Shown: positions 5,632 to 13,044 of the stretch, in pieces
How the letters are laid out: every line of letters begins with the position of its first letter
How positions within the stretch are numbered: the first letter of the stretch is position 1
NCBI GenBank assembly: GCA_023402845.1
Contig: JAEYFP010000027.1
Span: 1 to 16,367, forward strand
Direction: 5' to 3'
DNA length: 16,367 bases
Origin: Bacillota bacterium
GTDB lineage: Bacteria > Bacillota > Clostridia > Lachnospirales > Lachnospiraceae
The notes under the pieces: model-generated
What the model was told of the DNA's origin: nothing
What the model saw: only the letters and a program-made list of their open reading frames with translations
The model's database searches: none
Made by a program: the position numbers and the translations under genes

Positions 5632-5931
5632 TCATTTCAGCGCAGAAACGCTGCTAGAAATCTCATTTTCCGTTTTGTCGAAGTCGGCGGCTGTTTCCTT
5701 CAGCTGCTCGCTGACTTCACTGTACTGGCTGATCATTTCACTCATAGCCTCCTCATCCCGCTGATACCTGCTCATAAACTCCGCCTTAACGGATGATGTC
5801 CATCCTTTATCAAGACCGGAAACGGCATCCGTTATTTTACGCATCTGCACCTGTATGGAATTTGCAATGCCATCAAGCTGGTTGGTTGTGGATAGAATTT
5901 TTTCTGAATCCACATTACTCATATCTGCCAT
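5632..5931 (-). CDS. Divergent WXG100 family protein (W-T-S turn, F-x-x-x-E tail)
   Basis: 99 aa, first of the five WXG genes in transcription order, 29 bp after the EsaB stop, with GGGAGG before its ATG. The helical-hairpin architecture and size fit WXG100, but the turn reads W44-T45-S46 in place of W-x-G, and the export-signal position is F84-DKT-E88 in place of Y-x-x-x-D/E. Both hallmark residues are thus altered in one protein, which would suit a non-secreted or adaptor partner of the neighbour at 5298-5621. Family membership rests on length, helical pattern, the central W and genomic context. Confidence 0.85.
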   Translation of the reverse strand: MADMSNVDSEKILSTTNQLDGIANSIQVQMRKITDAVSGLDKGWTSSVKAEFMSRYQRDEEAMSEMISQYSEVSEQLKETAADFDKTENEISSSVSALK

Positions 5932-5960
5932 AAAAAACCTCCCTTGGGTAAATTGCTGTC

Positions 5961-6215
5961 TTATAACAGGATGATCGTATCACCACTGCGCACACCTACT
6001 TCGCCGAGAATCTCTCCGTCCTGCAAAAGTCCTTCCAGTCCCCGTGAACAAAATAACACCTGCCCCGGATCCACGAAGATATCCCTTCCTTCCACTGCGG
6101 AAATCTGAGTAATAAACTGTTTCTTTACTTTGCTCACATTCATGGCGCTGTCTGCAACAAACTCATATGTTTTGGCGTTGCCCGGCACCTGTACATCTAA
6201 ATAAATCCTGCTCAT
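5961..6215 (-). CDS. esaB: EsaB/YukD ubiquitin-like T7SS protein
   Basis: 84 aa with the EsaB/YukD beta-grasp pattern. It begins MSRIYLDVQVPGNAKTYEFV, has a helix containing SKVKKQFITQIS, then a strand with VLFCSRGLEGLLQDG, and ends LGEVGVRSGDTIILL. The GVRSGDTIILL ending is the conserved ubiquitin-like last strand of the family. EsaB homologues are small cytoplasmic proteins needed for, or regulating, T7SSb activity. The ATG overlaps the EssC stop by four bases (ATGA), showing translational coupling. Its position after essC, rather than before it as in Staphylococcus and Bacillus, is a common clostridial-type rearrangement as far as I recall. Confidence 0.92.
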   Translation of the reverse strand: MSRIYLDVQVPGNAKTYEFVADSAMNVSKVKKQFITQISAVEGRDIFVDPGQVLFCSRGLEGLLQDGEILGEVGVRSGDTIILL

Positions 6216-9200
6216 AGGTCAGCATCCTCCTTTCCTGCAAGTTCTTTTATCATAGGTGTAATCATTTTCACTGCAGCACCATCATTTCCGGCCGCATAGC
6301 CTACACCTGCCGGAAGCTGGCGAACATAATCGGCGGGAGACATCTCAAAACGCAGGATGCTTTGCTGATCAAACATTCCTCCCAGATGTACGCCGCGGCC
6401 ATACCCTGTAAAAATACGCATACAGGCATAGCGTGCCATATCGGCGTGATCATCGGGCGTAACAGCTGCCAAAAACTGAATCTTATGCTGCTTTCCTTTT
6501 TCCAGTGCGATTTCTAAAAAACTGCCCATATCCATATTGGGATTGTAAACTGCGTTCATAAAAGCAGAGATATCATTGATCAGGAAAATAATGCGGTCAA
6601 ATTGTGCGGCGGCCTTTCGAACATCCTGCCCCGCATCTCTTGCATCCGCAACAATACCGTTGCGGGAAGAAAACTCGGGCACGATTATTTCCTCCATCAG
6701 TGAGAACAGTTCCGATGCATTGTGCACAGTTTTATCCGTCGATACACAGTTCTCCAGCCGACTGCCTTCATTATCAAATAAGAACACCCGCGCACCCTTT
6801 TGTTTTGTCTGCTTTGCAATGGAAGCCAGCAGATTTGTCTTACCCGAACCGTCGGAGCCGCTGACGGCATAACAGAATTCATCGTCCAGATCAATGGTTA
6901 CCAGCTTTCCTTCTTCCACCTCAAGTCCGATCGCTATTTGATTCTTTGACAATGCTTTCACATCTTCCCTGCCAAGCAGAGTTTCAAAGCTTAGGCTATC
7001 CAGCTTATCTCCGATTTTACGCACTCCTTCTCCCTCACTTGGCTGCATGGAGGCAAATTGGCGGCGTAGCGTCTGCGCCTGCGATAATCCTTCATCTTCC
7101 CGCAGGCAAAGTGCTGTCTGAAATTCCACCGGCCGTGGTGCTTTCATTAGTCCGCGTCCCGATGTACGGCCTTCCGGAATAATTTCGGTACGCTCACCGA
7201 TGACAGCTTCGTACTCGAAACGATCCGGCATCTGCAAAGCAATGCCGTTTATAAAATTTTGGCGAATGCGGCTTCTTAATTCTCCGGAATTGTTCATGGT
7301 TAAAACGAGATAAATACCATAGCTTGCCGCCTCTCTGGAAAGCTGTGCAAGTGTATCCTCGTACTGGTCATAGCTCTCGATAAATGCCACATAGTTATCA
7401 ATCATAAATAGGATTGCCGGACAGTCATTTTTCTGGGTCACATATTCCTTAAAAGAACCGATGCCCTGACGTGAGAATTCACTCTTACGCTGCGCCAGTG
7501 TATTCTGCAGTAATGCAAATACTTCGCTGATTTTTTCATCATCCCCTTCAAACAGCACGCCGCCTACGTGAGGAAGGCTTCCGAACACTGCCATGGTGCG
7601 GCTGGAGAAGTCCGCTATGTAGAGATTGACCTCTTTTGCCGTATAATGCTGTGCCGCACTGTAAATGATCGTCTGCAGCAGCGTTGTTTTTCCTGCGCCG
7701 CCTGCTCCGCATATGAGCAAATGTCCGTCGCTTAAGAAATCCACCGCCACAGGATATTGATTCTGCCCTTCCGGATTATCTGCCAAGCCGATGGGCAGCA
7801 GCAGCGAAAAACCCTGTGGTTTTTCAATTGTTGTCAGCTCATCCAAATAAATTCTGGAAGGCAGAGGGGGCATCCATATCTGTTTGATGGCTGCAATTCT
7901 GTTTTCTTTTGCAACTTTTGCGGCATACTTCACCACCGCATCAAGCTGCGTCACCTTGGCGATATTATCGCTCTTTTTCTTCTTTTTCTGTTTAGGGACA
8001 TCATTTTTACCAATCAGATTGATCAGCTCCACCTTTGCATTTTTGTCGTCGGTGAAGGCGATATCCGGTTCATATTCCGCTCCCGACCAGCCGGATTGGA
8101 ATTCTTCAAAAATTTCGTCGTTACCTACCTGAAAGTAACCGCGGCCGGTACCTGTTATGAAGGCGGCATCCGGGCGCTTGAGCATCTCATTGGAATCCTG
8201 TTTGTCGGCTACGCGCAGGCAAAGGCGAAAACGTGTATTGGACCAAATTTCATCGTCTACCACGCCGCTGGGCTTCTGGGTGGCGAGAATCAGGTTCACT
8301 CCCAAAGAACGGCCAACCCGGGCGGCGGAAACCAGAGCACGTACAAATTCAGGCTGCTCCTTTTTAAGCTCCGCAAACTCGTCGGCGATAATCAATAGGT
8401 GCGGCATTGGCTCGGCAGCCACACCCGAGCGATACAGCTCGATATAGGCATCGATATGTTTTACTTTATATTCATTGAAAATACGCTGTCTGGATTTTAT
8501 CTCCGCATTAATGGACAGGAGCGCCCGATTAGTAGCATTTCCTCCAAGGTTGGTAATAACGCCGGAAAGATGAGGCAGCCCCAAAAAGCTCTGAGCCATG
8601 CCGCCGCCCTTGTAGTCAATCAGGATAAACGCAACCTCATGAGGATGATAATTGACCGCCAATGACAGAATATAGCTCTGCAGTGTTTCCGACTTTCCGG
8701 AACCGGTAGTACCCGCCACCAGACCATGAGGGCCATGATATTTCTCGTGAATATCCAAAAACAGAGGCTGATTGCCGGATTTATAACCCACCATGGATTT
8801 CATGCTCTCATAGGTGCGGTTTTCCAGCCATTTATGAAGCATATCAAGTTCCTCTACGCGGGAGGTTTTGTACATATCAAGAAAAGTAAGTACATCGGGA
8901 ATTGCCATGGAGACACCGAGCTCACGTATTTTGTAGTTAGAGAGGCTTCTCGCAAACTTCTGGATTTTTTCTTCTGATACCTCGTCATAATCCACTTGCT
9001 CCTGCTGCGCGAATGCACCTGTCGTGGAATAAAAACCGCTGTTCTCCTGATCATCCTGCACAATTGCAGTGCATCCGGAAGGCAGCTTATCAATCGCATC
9101 GGTGAGATACACCACGGTCATTCCCAGCTCCGGGGTAGGGTTCATCAGATATTTAGCAATCGGTTCCTCCTCCACCAAAGACCAATCGGCTACCATCACC

Positions 9201-10843
9201 ACATAATGGGGCAGAATCTTAGCAGTCTCATCCTCCTTTTGCGCCGGTTCCCTTTCCAAACGATCCCGGATGACTCCGGAAAGGTGATACATCACATCAC
9301 CCACCGTCTTTTTGTCACAGGCCAGCATGCGCAGCCTGCCGTCCGGAGACCATACATGCGGCAAAAAGTGCGTATAGCTCCAGCTGTCTGTCTCACGCAT
9401 AGGATAAACATAACAGAGGCGGACATCGGTATATGGATGAAGACCCGCGATCTGGACCGCCAGCAACCTGCCCAAATTCAGAACCTTCTCTCTGTTTTTA
9501 CTGACAATACCCACCATACGGTTTTCGTACAAGGAAATATCCACCGGAACATTTTTTAACAACGCCATGGCTGCCTGAATCTCTTCTACCTTCTCATTAA
9601 GAGGATCATGCTCTGCCATCAATTGTTCCTTAGGCACCACAATGCCGTTTGGAGAAGGAATATCTCCCCGTCCAAGCCGAACGGTCAGAAAATCTCCGTG
9701 AGCGTTGCTCTTTTCCCACAGACGGGAGCTCCCATGCAGAGCAAAAGTAACGGCTTCCTCGCCGGAAGGCAGCATCCGCGAGAGAACTCCCCGATTATAT
9801 TCAATTTTTTGTTTGATTCGTTCGGCAGTCTTGGCAATGTATGTCGTATAGCTGACTACACGGTTCGCCTCTGTCTCCGCTTCTTCCTTGTTCTGGTACC
9901 GGATATTGAGGATCGCCCACATTGCACCGATCAGGGCCGCGCCTACAGACATAATCAGTCCGCTCAGCATGCCCTGGCCTTCTCCACTCATCATCATGAC
10001 TCCGGCTATCATAGGAATCATCATGGTAAAAGCCGGGCCTATGGTAAAGATCATCGGCTGCTTTTTCTGGCGGTTTCTCGCAGGGCATTTCTCTATGGTA
10101 AAAGTCTCATTATCCAAGGTCTCCAGCTTGCGGGGCGTACGCAGGAAATAAATTTCCTCCGCCTCGTATTCGTGCTCTTCCTCCTCACCGGAGGCCTCAA
10201 TATGGATCGGCTTCAGTTTTAGAGTGTCCACCATGCAATTACTGCCCGGATTATTAATCGCGAGTACGTTGCCCAAATAGACAATCTTGAGTCCTATAAT
10301 ATAAATTACATCGCCGTAGTGCAGCTCTCTGTCTTTGGTCAGTGCCCTGCCGTTAACAAAGGTACCGTTGACACTGCCCAGATCCCGAATCTTGGCAATA
10401 CCGCCTTCTATTACGATTTCCGCATGTCTGGGAGAGCAGAACTGATTTCCATAGCGAACCACATTATCCGCTCCGCTGCCGATCCTGACCCCGGAACAAA
10501 CCGCAGTATCCAAAAAGAATTTTTCAAAACGCGTATTGCCGTCATTTACCTCATTCACCGTAATGGAAAAAACTGTATCCTCATCGGCGTTCATCACACA
10601 GTTGAGCAGCAGTCCCGGAGTCAGCTCCACCTTAGAAACCGGCTTTTCATTTTGGGTAATTGTAAATTGTCTGGAGTCATTCATGCTCCAAGTATTGTCC
10701 CACACCTCTAGCGGCAGGGTAATGTCCTCCCGCCATCCGCTGATATGCGGTCTTATTTCGGTCAGAACCGTTTTATTATTAACTGCCGGCAGGTAAATTT
10801 CCTGAAAGCCGTTTTCAAAAACAATTGTCATTAGCAGACTCAT
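6212..10843 (-). CDS. essC: EssC-type T7SS motor ATPase (FHA + three FtsK/SpoIIIE domains)
   Basis: 1543 aa, about the usual EssC length. Residues 1-105 are a divergent FHA-like domain; residues 115-192 are a clear FHA domain (VRIGSGADN, SPRHAEI, GSVNGTFVNG). Two adjacent membrane segments lie at about 264-286 and 291-314, with the bulk of the protein in the cytoplasm. ATPase 1 has Walker A GTTGSGKS (711-718) and Walker B LLIIADE (816-822). ATPase 2 has GAGGAGKT (1046-1053) and ILFMID (1144-1149). ATPase 3 has GSDGSGKT (1329-1336) and IIFLIND (1418-1424). All three P-loops keep the catalytic Lys. A Lys-rich linker (KQKKKKK, near 951-957) separates domains 1 and 2. The start has AAGAGGAGG just upstream. 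EssC forms the hexameric translocation motor, recognises WXG100 substrates through its last ATPase domain, and here leads into esaB and five WXG genes. Confidence 0.97.
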   Translation of the reverse strand: MSLLMTIVFENGFQEIYLPAVNNKTVLTEIRPHISGWREDITLPLEVWDNTWSMNDSRQFTITQNEKPVSKVELTPGLLLNCVMNADEDTVFSITVNEVNDGNTRFEKFFLDTAVCSGVRIGSGADNVVRYGNQFCSPRHAEIVIEGGIAKIRDLGSVNGTFVNGRALTKDRELHYGDVIYIIGLKIVYLGNVLAINNPGSNCMVDTLKLKPIHIEASGEEEEHEYEAEEIYFLRTPRKLETLDNETFTIEKCPARNRQKKQPMIFTIGPAFTMMIPMIAGVMMMSGEGQGMLSGLIMSVGAALIGAMWAILNIRYQNKEEAETEANRVVSYTTYIAKTAERIKQKIEYNRGVLSRMLPSGEEAVTFALHGSSRLWEKSNAHGDFLTVRLGRGDIPSPNGIVVPKEQLMAEHDPLNEKVEEIQAAMALLKNVPVDISLYENRMVGIVSKNREKVLNLGRLLAVQIAGLHPYTDVRLCYVYPMRETDSWSYTHFLPHVWSPDGRLRMLACDKKTVGDVMYHLSGVIRDRLEREPAQKEDETAKILPHYVVMVADWSLVEEEPIAKYLMNPTPELGMTVVYLTDAIDKLPSGCTAIVQDDQENSGFYSTTGAFAQQEQVDYDEVSEEKIQKFARSLSNYKIRELGVSMAIPDVLTFLDMYKTSRVEELDMLHKWLENRTYESMKSMVGYKSGNQPLFLDIHEKYHGPHGLVAGTTGSGKSETLQSYILSLAVNYHPHEVAFILIDYKGGGMAQSFLGLPHLSGVITNLGGNATNRALLSINAEIKSRQRIFNEYKVKHIDAYIELYRSGVAAEPMPHLLIIADEFAELKKEQPEFVRALVSAARVGRSLGVNLILATQKPSGVVDDEIWSNTRFRLCLRVADKQDSNEMLKRPDAAFITGTGRGYFQVGNDEIFEEFQSGWSGAEYEPDIAFTDDKNAKVELINLIGKNDVPKQKKKKKSDNIAKVTQLDAVVKYAAKVAKENRIAAIKQIWMPPLPSRIYLDELTTIEKPQGFSLLLPIGLADNPEGQNQYPVAVDFLSDGHLLICGAGGAGKTTLLQTIIYSAAQHYTAKEVNLYIADFSSRTMAVFGSLPHVGGVLFEGDDEKISEVFALLQNTLAQRKSEFSRQGIGSFKEYVTQKNDCPAILFMIDNYVAFIESYDQYEDTLAQLSREAASYGIYLVLTMNNSGELRSRIRQNFINGIALQMPDRFEYEAVIGERTEIIPEGRTSGRGLMKAPRPVEFQTALCLREDEGLSQAQTLRRQFASMQPSEGEGVRKIGDKLDSLSFETLLGREDVKALSKNQIAIGLEVEEGKLVTIDLDDEFCYAVSGSDGSGKTNLLASIAKQTKQKGARVFLFDNEGSRLENCVSTDKTVHNASELFSLMEEIIVPEFSSRNGIVADARDAGQDVRKAAAQFDRIIFLINDISAFMNAVYNPNMDMGSFLEIALEKGKQHKIQFLAAVTPDDHADMARYACMRIFTGYGRGVHLGGMFDQQSILRFEMSPADYVRQLPAGVGYAAGNDGAAVKMITPMIKELAGKEDADL

Positions 10844-10861
10844 TGTGTTCCTCCTCTTTCC

Positions 10862-11887
10862 TTACCATACTTCCGTGGATAACAAAATAGCCTCGATCGC
10901 ATCAATCCGATCTTCTCCAGTCATGATTACGACCGTGCCGACAGCCACATTCCTGTCCTCATATACGGCAAGTGCCGCATAACCGCTTGTATCATTTGCA
11001 AATGTCCAGCTCGCATTAAATTGCGTAGAACCATCGGCATTTTGATTAGTTGAAAGATAATTAAGATCGGTCAGATCACTGATCTTGTAGTGGATGAGCA
11101 ATCCGGCATCTCCGATCAAGGACTCTACCAGCGCATTGCCGTCTGTTCCTCCCCCGCTGATATAGCTGTTATATTTTTCGGAATAATTAGCTACCATGAT
11201 CACCGTATCATCCGCACCCTCAGGTGCTGCCATGACAAAGTCATACTGCGCGTTTCCACCGCCGGCCTTATAAAACTCGGTTATCCATTGGCTCGGATAA
11301 TTGAATGCAATACCCATAGCTTCATCCGAAAAACGTTTCATCCCGGCCGGGGCACCCCCCATATCTTCCAACGCAATGATGGCTCCGGCTTCCGCACTGG
11401 CTATTGTTACATCCTTTGAACGGTTTATTACCACGGCAAAAATGATGATCACAATAACCAGTACCGCAGCAGCCGCACCACCAATCATAAGCATTTTTTT
11501 GTTCATCGGCACTTTTTCGGCTTCGTTCTTTGTGCCCTCTCCATCTGCATTCGTACCGGTCTGCTTGATTCCCGGAAGCTTGATGCCCCGCGTCTTTTGC
11601 GGTGCAGCGCCCAGCACTGCATCGGGATCGACGGCAGCCTGGGCCTTTTTAGCACGTGCTTCCTGCGCCACCTGACGGGCTTCTTCCTCTGCTTTGCGTT
11701 TGCGTTCTAAAACCTCCTGCTCCAAACGGTGAACCTCCGCCTCCGCCGCAAGGCGCTGATCTTCCTTTTCCCTGGCACGGCGTTCCTCTTCCTGCTGTTC
11801 AAGCTGTTTTTTACGTGCCGATACAAACAGCGCCGACGTCGTATCGGAGGAAGGCGCTCCGCTCTTATTTCTTGTATCTTGTTCCAC
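10862..11887 (-). CDS. 341-aa single-pass membrane protein: cytoplasmic coiled coil, TM, extracytoplasmic PsbP/DcrB-like domain
   Basis: The GTG at 11887 is chosen: AAAGGAG lies 8 bases upstream. An ATG at 11944 would extend 19 codons further into the preceding gene with no site. Residues about 22-85 are a highly charged coiled coil (KKQLEQQEEERRAREKEDQR and RKRKAEEEARQ). A Pro/Gly/Lys linker follows, then one membrane segment at about 132-154 (MLMIGGAAAAVLVIVIIIFA). The external part (about 190-341) contains GIAFNYPSQW, the start motif of PsbP/DcrB/MOG1-like beta-sheet domains, and ends in VAVGTVVIMTGEDRIDAIEA. The topology (cytoplasmic N-terminus, one TM, external domain) and the position directly before essC resemble EssB, but the N-terminal kinase-like fold of EssB is absent. 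It may be a lineage-specific core component. It overlaps the preceding gene by 23 bp. Confidence 0.88.
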   Translation of the reverse strand: MEQDTRNKSGAPSSDTTSALFVSARKKQLEQQEEERRAREKEDQRLAAEAEVHRLEQEVLERKRKAEEEARQVAQEARAKKAQAAVDPDAVLGAAPQKTRGIKLPGIKQTGTNADGEGTKNEAEKVPMNKKMLMIGGAAAAVLVIVIIIFAVVINRSKDVTIASAEAGAIIALEDMGGAPAGMKRFSDEAMGIAFNYPSQWITEFYKAGGGNAQYDFVMAAPEGADDTVIMVANYSEKYNSYISGGGTDGNALVESLIGDAGLLIHYKISDLTDLNYLSTNQNADGSTQFNASWTFANDTSGYAALAVYEDRNVAVGTVVIMTGEDRIDAIEAILLSTEVW

Positions 11888-12326
11888 AGTAATTACTCCT
11901 TTCTTCATTCCAAATCGCATCTGCATGCCTGCCCGGTGCCCCAATTGTCATATGCTTTGCCAGAACAAGATACTCTTTGCCGTCTTCCATATGATGAACA
12001 TACAGCCGGTTTCCCCGCCTGTACATATTCTCCAAAAAAGTATCATCGACATCGCAGTCCTCGTATAATCTGGCAGCAGCCGGCTCATACCCCGGTTTCT
12101 TCAAATCCGGAAGGCCGATCTCCTCAATCAGTGTAAGGATCACTCCCTCCGACCGGCGGTCAAACTGACTGTAATACATTTCCTCATAAATAATCTCCTG
12201 CTCCTTTTCATCATCAAATATTGCACGGATAATAAGTTCCCCCTCTACCTCATCGGAAGTAACCCGTACAACCCGGGCGGAGATATAGTGAACACCGTCC
12301 GCAGATTTTCTGATAGGCCAAAGCAT
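11865..12326 (-). CDS. Unrecognised 153-aa acidic cytoplasmic protein, first gene of the T7SS operon
   Basis: The ATG at 12326 has GGAAGGTG about 8 bases upstream; in-frame codons to 12407 run through the promoter region and are unlikely to be translated. The chain begins MLWPIRKSADGVHYISARVV and continues with strand-rich text (EGELIIRAIF, EIIYEEMYYSQF) and an acidic segment (YEDCDVDDTFLENMY). A basic strand pair (RLYVHHMEDGKEYLVLAKHM) and GAPGRHADAIW come last. There is no signal peptide, membrane segment or cofactor motif. The alternating short strands suggest a small beta-rich fold. It is the first ORF after the candidate relay-controlled promoter and overlaps the membrane protein gene by 23 bp, so it should be made together with the secretion machine. 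I do not recognise the family and assign no function. Confidence 0.85.
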   Translation of the reverse strand: MLWPIRKSADGVHYISARVVRVTSDEVEGELIIRAIFDDEKEQEIIYEEMYYSQFDRRSEGVILTLIEEIGLPDLKKPGYEPAAARLYEDCDVDDTFLENMYRRGNRLYVHHMEDGKEYLVLAKHMTIGAPGRHADAIWNEERSNYCGTRYKK

Positions 12327-12354
12327 AAAAAAATCACCTTCCTCTTTATGGCAA

Positions 12355-12382
12355 CTTATATCCTTAACTACTTTCGTTAAGG
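12355..12382 (-). promoter_or_regulatory. Candidate T7SS operon promoter with abutting 7+7 bp inverted repeat
   Basis: On the minus strand CCTTAAC (12382-12376), a 7-base spacer and GTTAAGG (12368-12362) form a perfect inverted repeat, followed one base later by TATAAG (12360-12355), a good -10. No -35 resembling TTGACA lies 16-18 bp upstream; that place is occupied by the repeat. This is the arrangement expected of an activator-dependent promoter. The LuxR-type regulator encoded immediately upstream is the obvious candidate to bind it. The start codon of the first operon gene lies 29 bp past the -10. Confidence 0.55.
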
Positions 12383-12408
12383 CTACCATAATGAGAAAGG
12401 TGCGCATA

Positions 12409-12423
12409 GTTACTATCAGTAAC
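12409..12423. promoter_or_regulatory. Small inverted repeat GTTAC-N5-GTAAC after the response regulator gene
   Basis: A perfect 5+5 bp inverted repeat begins directly after the regulator stop codon and about 27 bp upstream of the larger repeat. There is no following T tract, so a terminator is unlikely. It might be a second, weaker regulator site. Confidence 0.3.
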
Positions 12424-13044
12424 CTATTGAAACAATCTCTTCAAATCGCTGCGTCTATTCACATTTTTCTTTTCATAAATAATACCCACAACCTTCTTCA
12501 CATAATTATAAGAATAACACAGCTCCTCTCCGATCTCCTGATTGGTATAACCTAACACAATTAAACGCAATATTTTCTTTTCCGTATCGCTTAGATCAGC
12601 CGAAACAGATCGAAATTTTTCTTCATCAACTCCACTCTTAGGGCTTGTACTTATCCTTTGGATCTTCTTGCTGTTTTCCAGATGCACCTTCAGCCGCGCC
12701 ATCAGAACCTCACTGACAAAGGGTTTTCGTATGTAATCTACCGCCCCGCAGGACAATCCTTTGAGCTCAGCCTCCGTTCTCGTCACCCCTGTGAGAAATA
12801 TCACAGGAACATCCTTCGTCTTATCCTGCCCTCGCAGTTTCAGACAAGTATCAAAACCACTCAGACACGGCATATCCACATCCAGCAGAATGAGATCGGG
12901 AACGTAATCCGTCTGAAGCAGCAAAAGCGCTGCCTGTCCGGATTTCACACAGCTGACCATATAATCCTTTCGAAGCAGTTCCCCTGCCATTTTAAGCAGC
13001 ACCGGATCATCATCTACGATCAAAACAGCATATTTATTGACCAT
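12424..13044 (-). CDS. Response regulator, REC + LuxR-type helix-turn-helix
   Basis: 206 aa. The receiver domain (residues 4-125) has the acidic pocket VDDD (10-13), the phospho-acceptor D55 in LILLDVDMP, the switch Thr T85 and K107 in IRKPF. A short linker rich in Ser/Lys leads to a C-terminal GerE/LuxR DNA-binding domain (about 148-205): LSDTEKKILRLIVLGYTNQE, then IGEELCYSYNYVKKVVGIIY. The ATG (13044) has GGAGGAG upstream and overlaps the kinase gene by 11 bp, so the two are translated as a pair. Phosphate should reach D55 from the HPt domain of that kinase. The likely target is the promoter region immediately downstream that drives the EssC operon; this is inferred from position and from the inverted repeat there. 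Confidence 0.95.
   Translation of the reverse strand: MVNKYAVLIVDDDPVLLKMAGELLRKDYMVSCVKSGQAALLLLQTDYVPDLILLDVDMPCLSGFDTCLKLRGQDKTKDVPVIFLTGVTRTEAELKGLSCGAVDYIRKPFVSEVLMARLKVHLENSKKIQRISTSPKSGVDEEKFRSVSADLSDTEKKILRLIVLGYTNQEIGEELCYSYNYVKKVVGIIYEKKNVNRRSDLKRLFQ

Noticed and set aside
7757..8398. 213-aa plus-strand ORF inside essC
   Set aside because: Antisense shadow of a well-supported ATPase gene, with Cys/His/Phe-rich unstructured composition and no ribosome binding site. The same holds for the other plus-strand ORFs.
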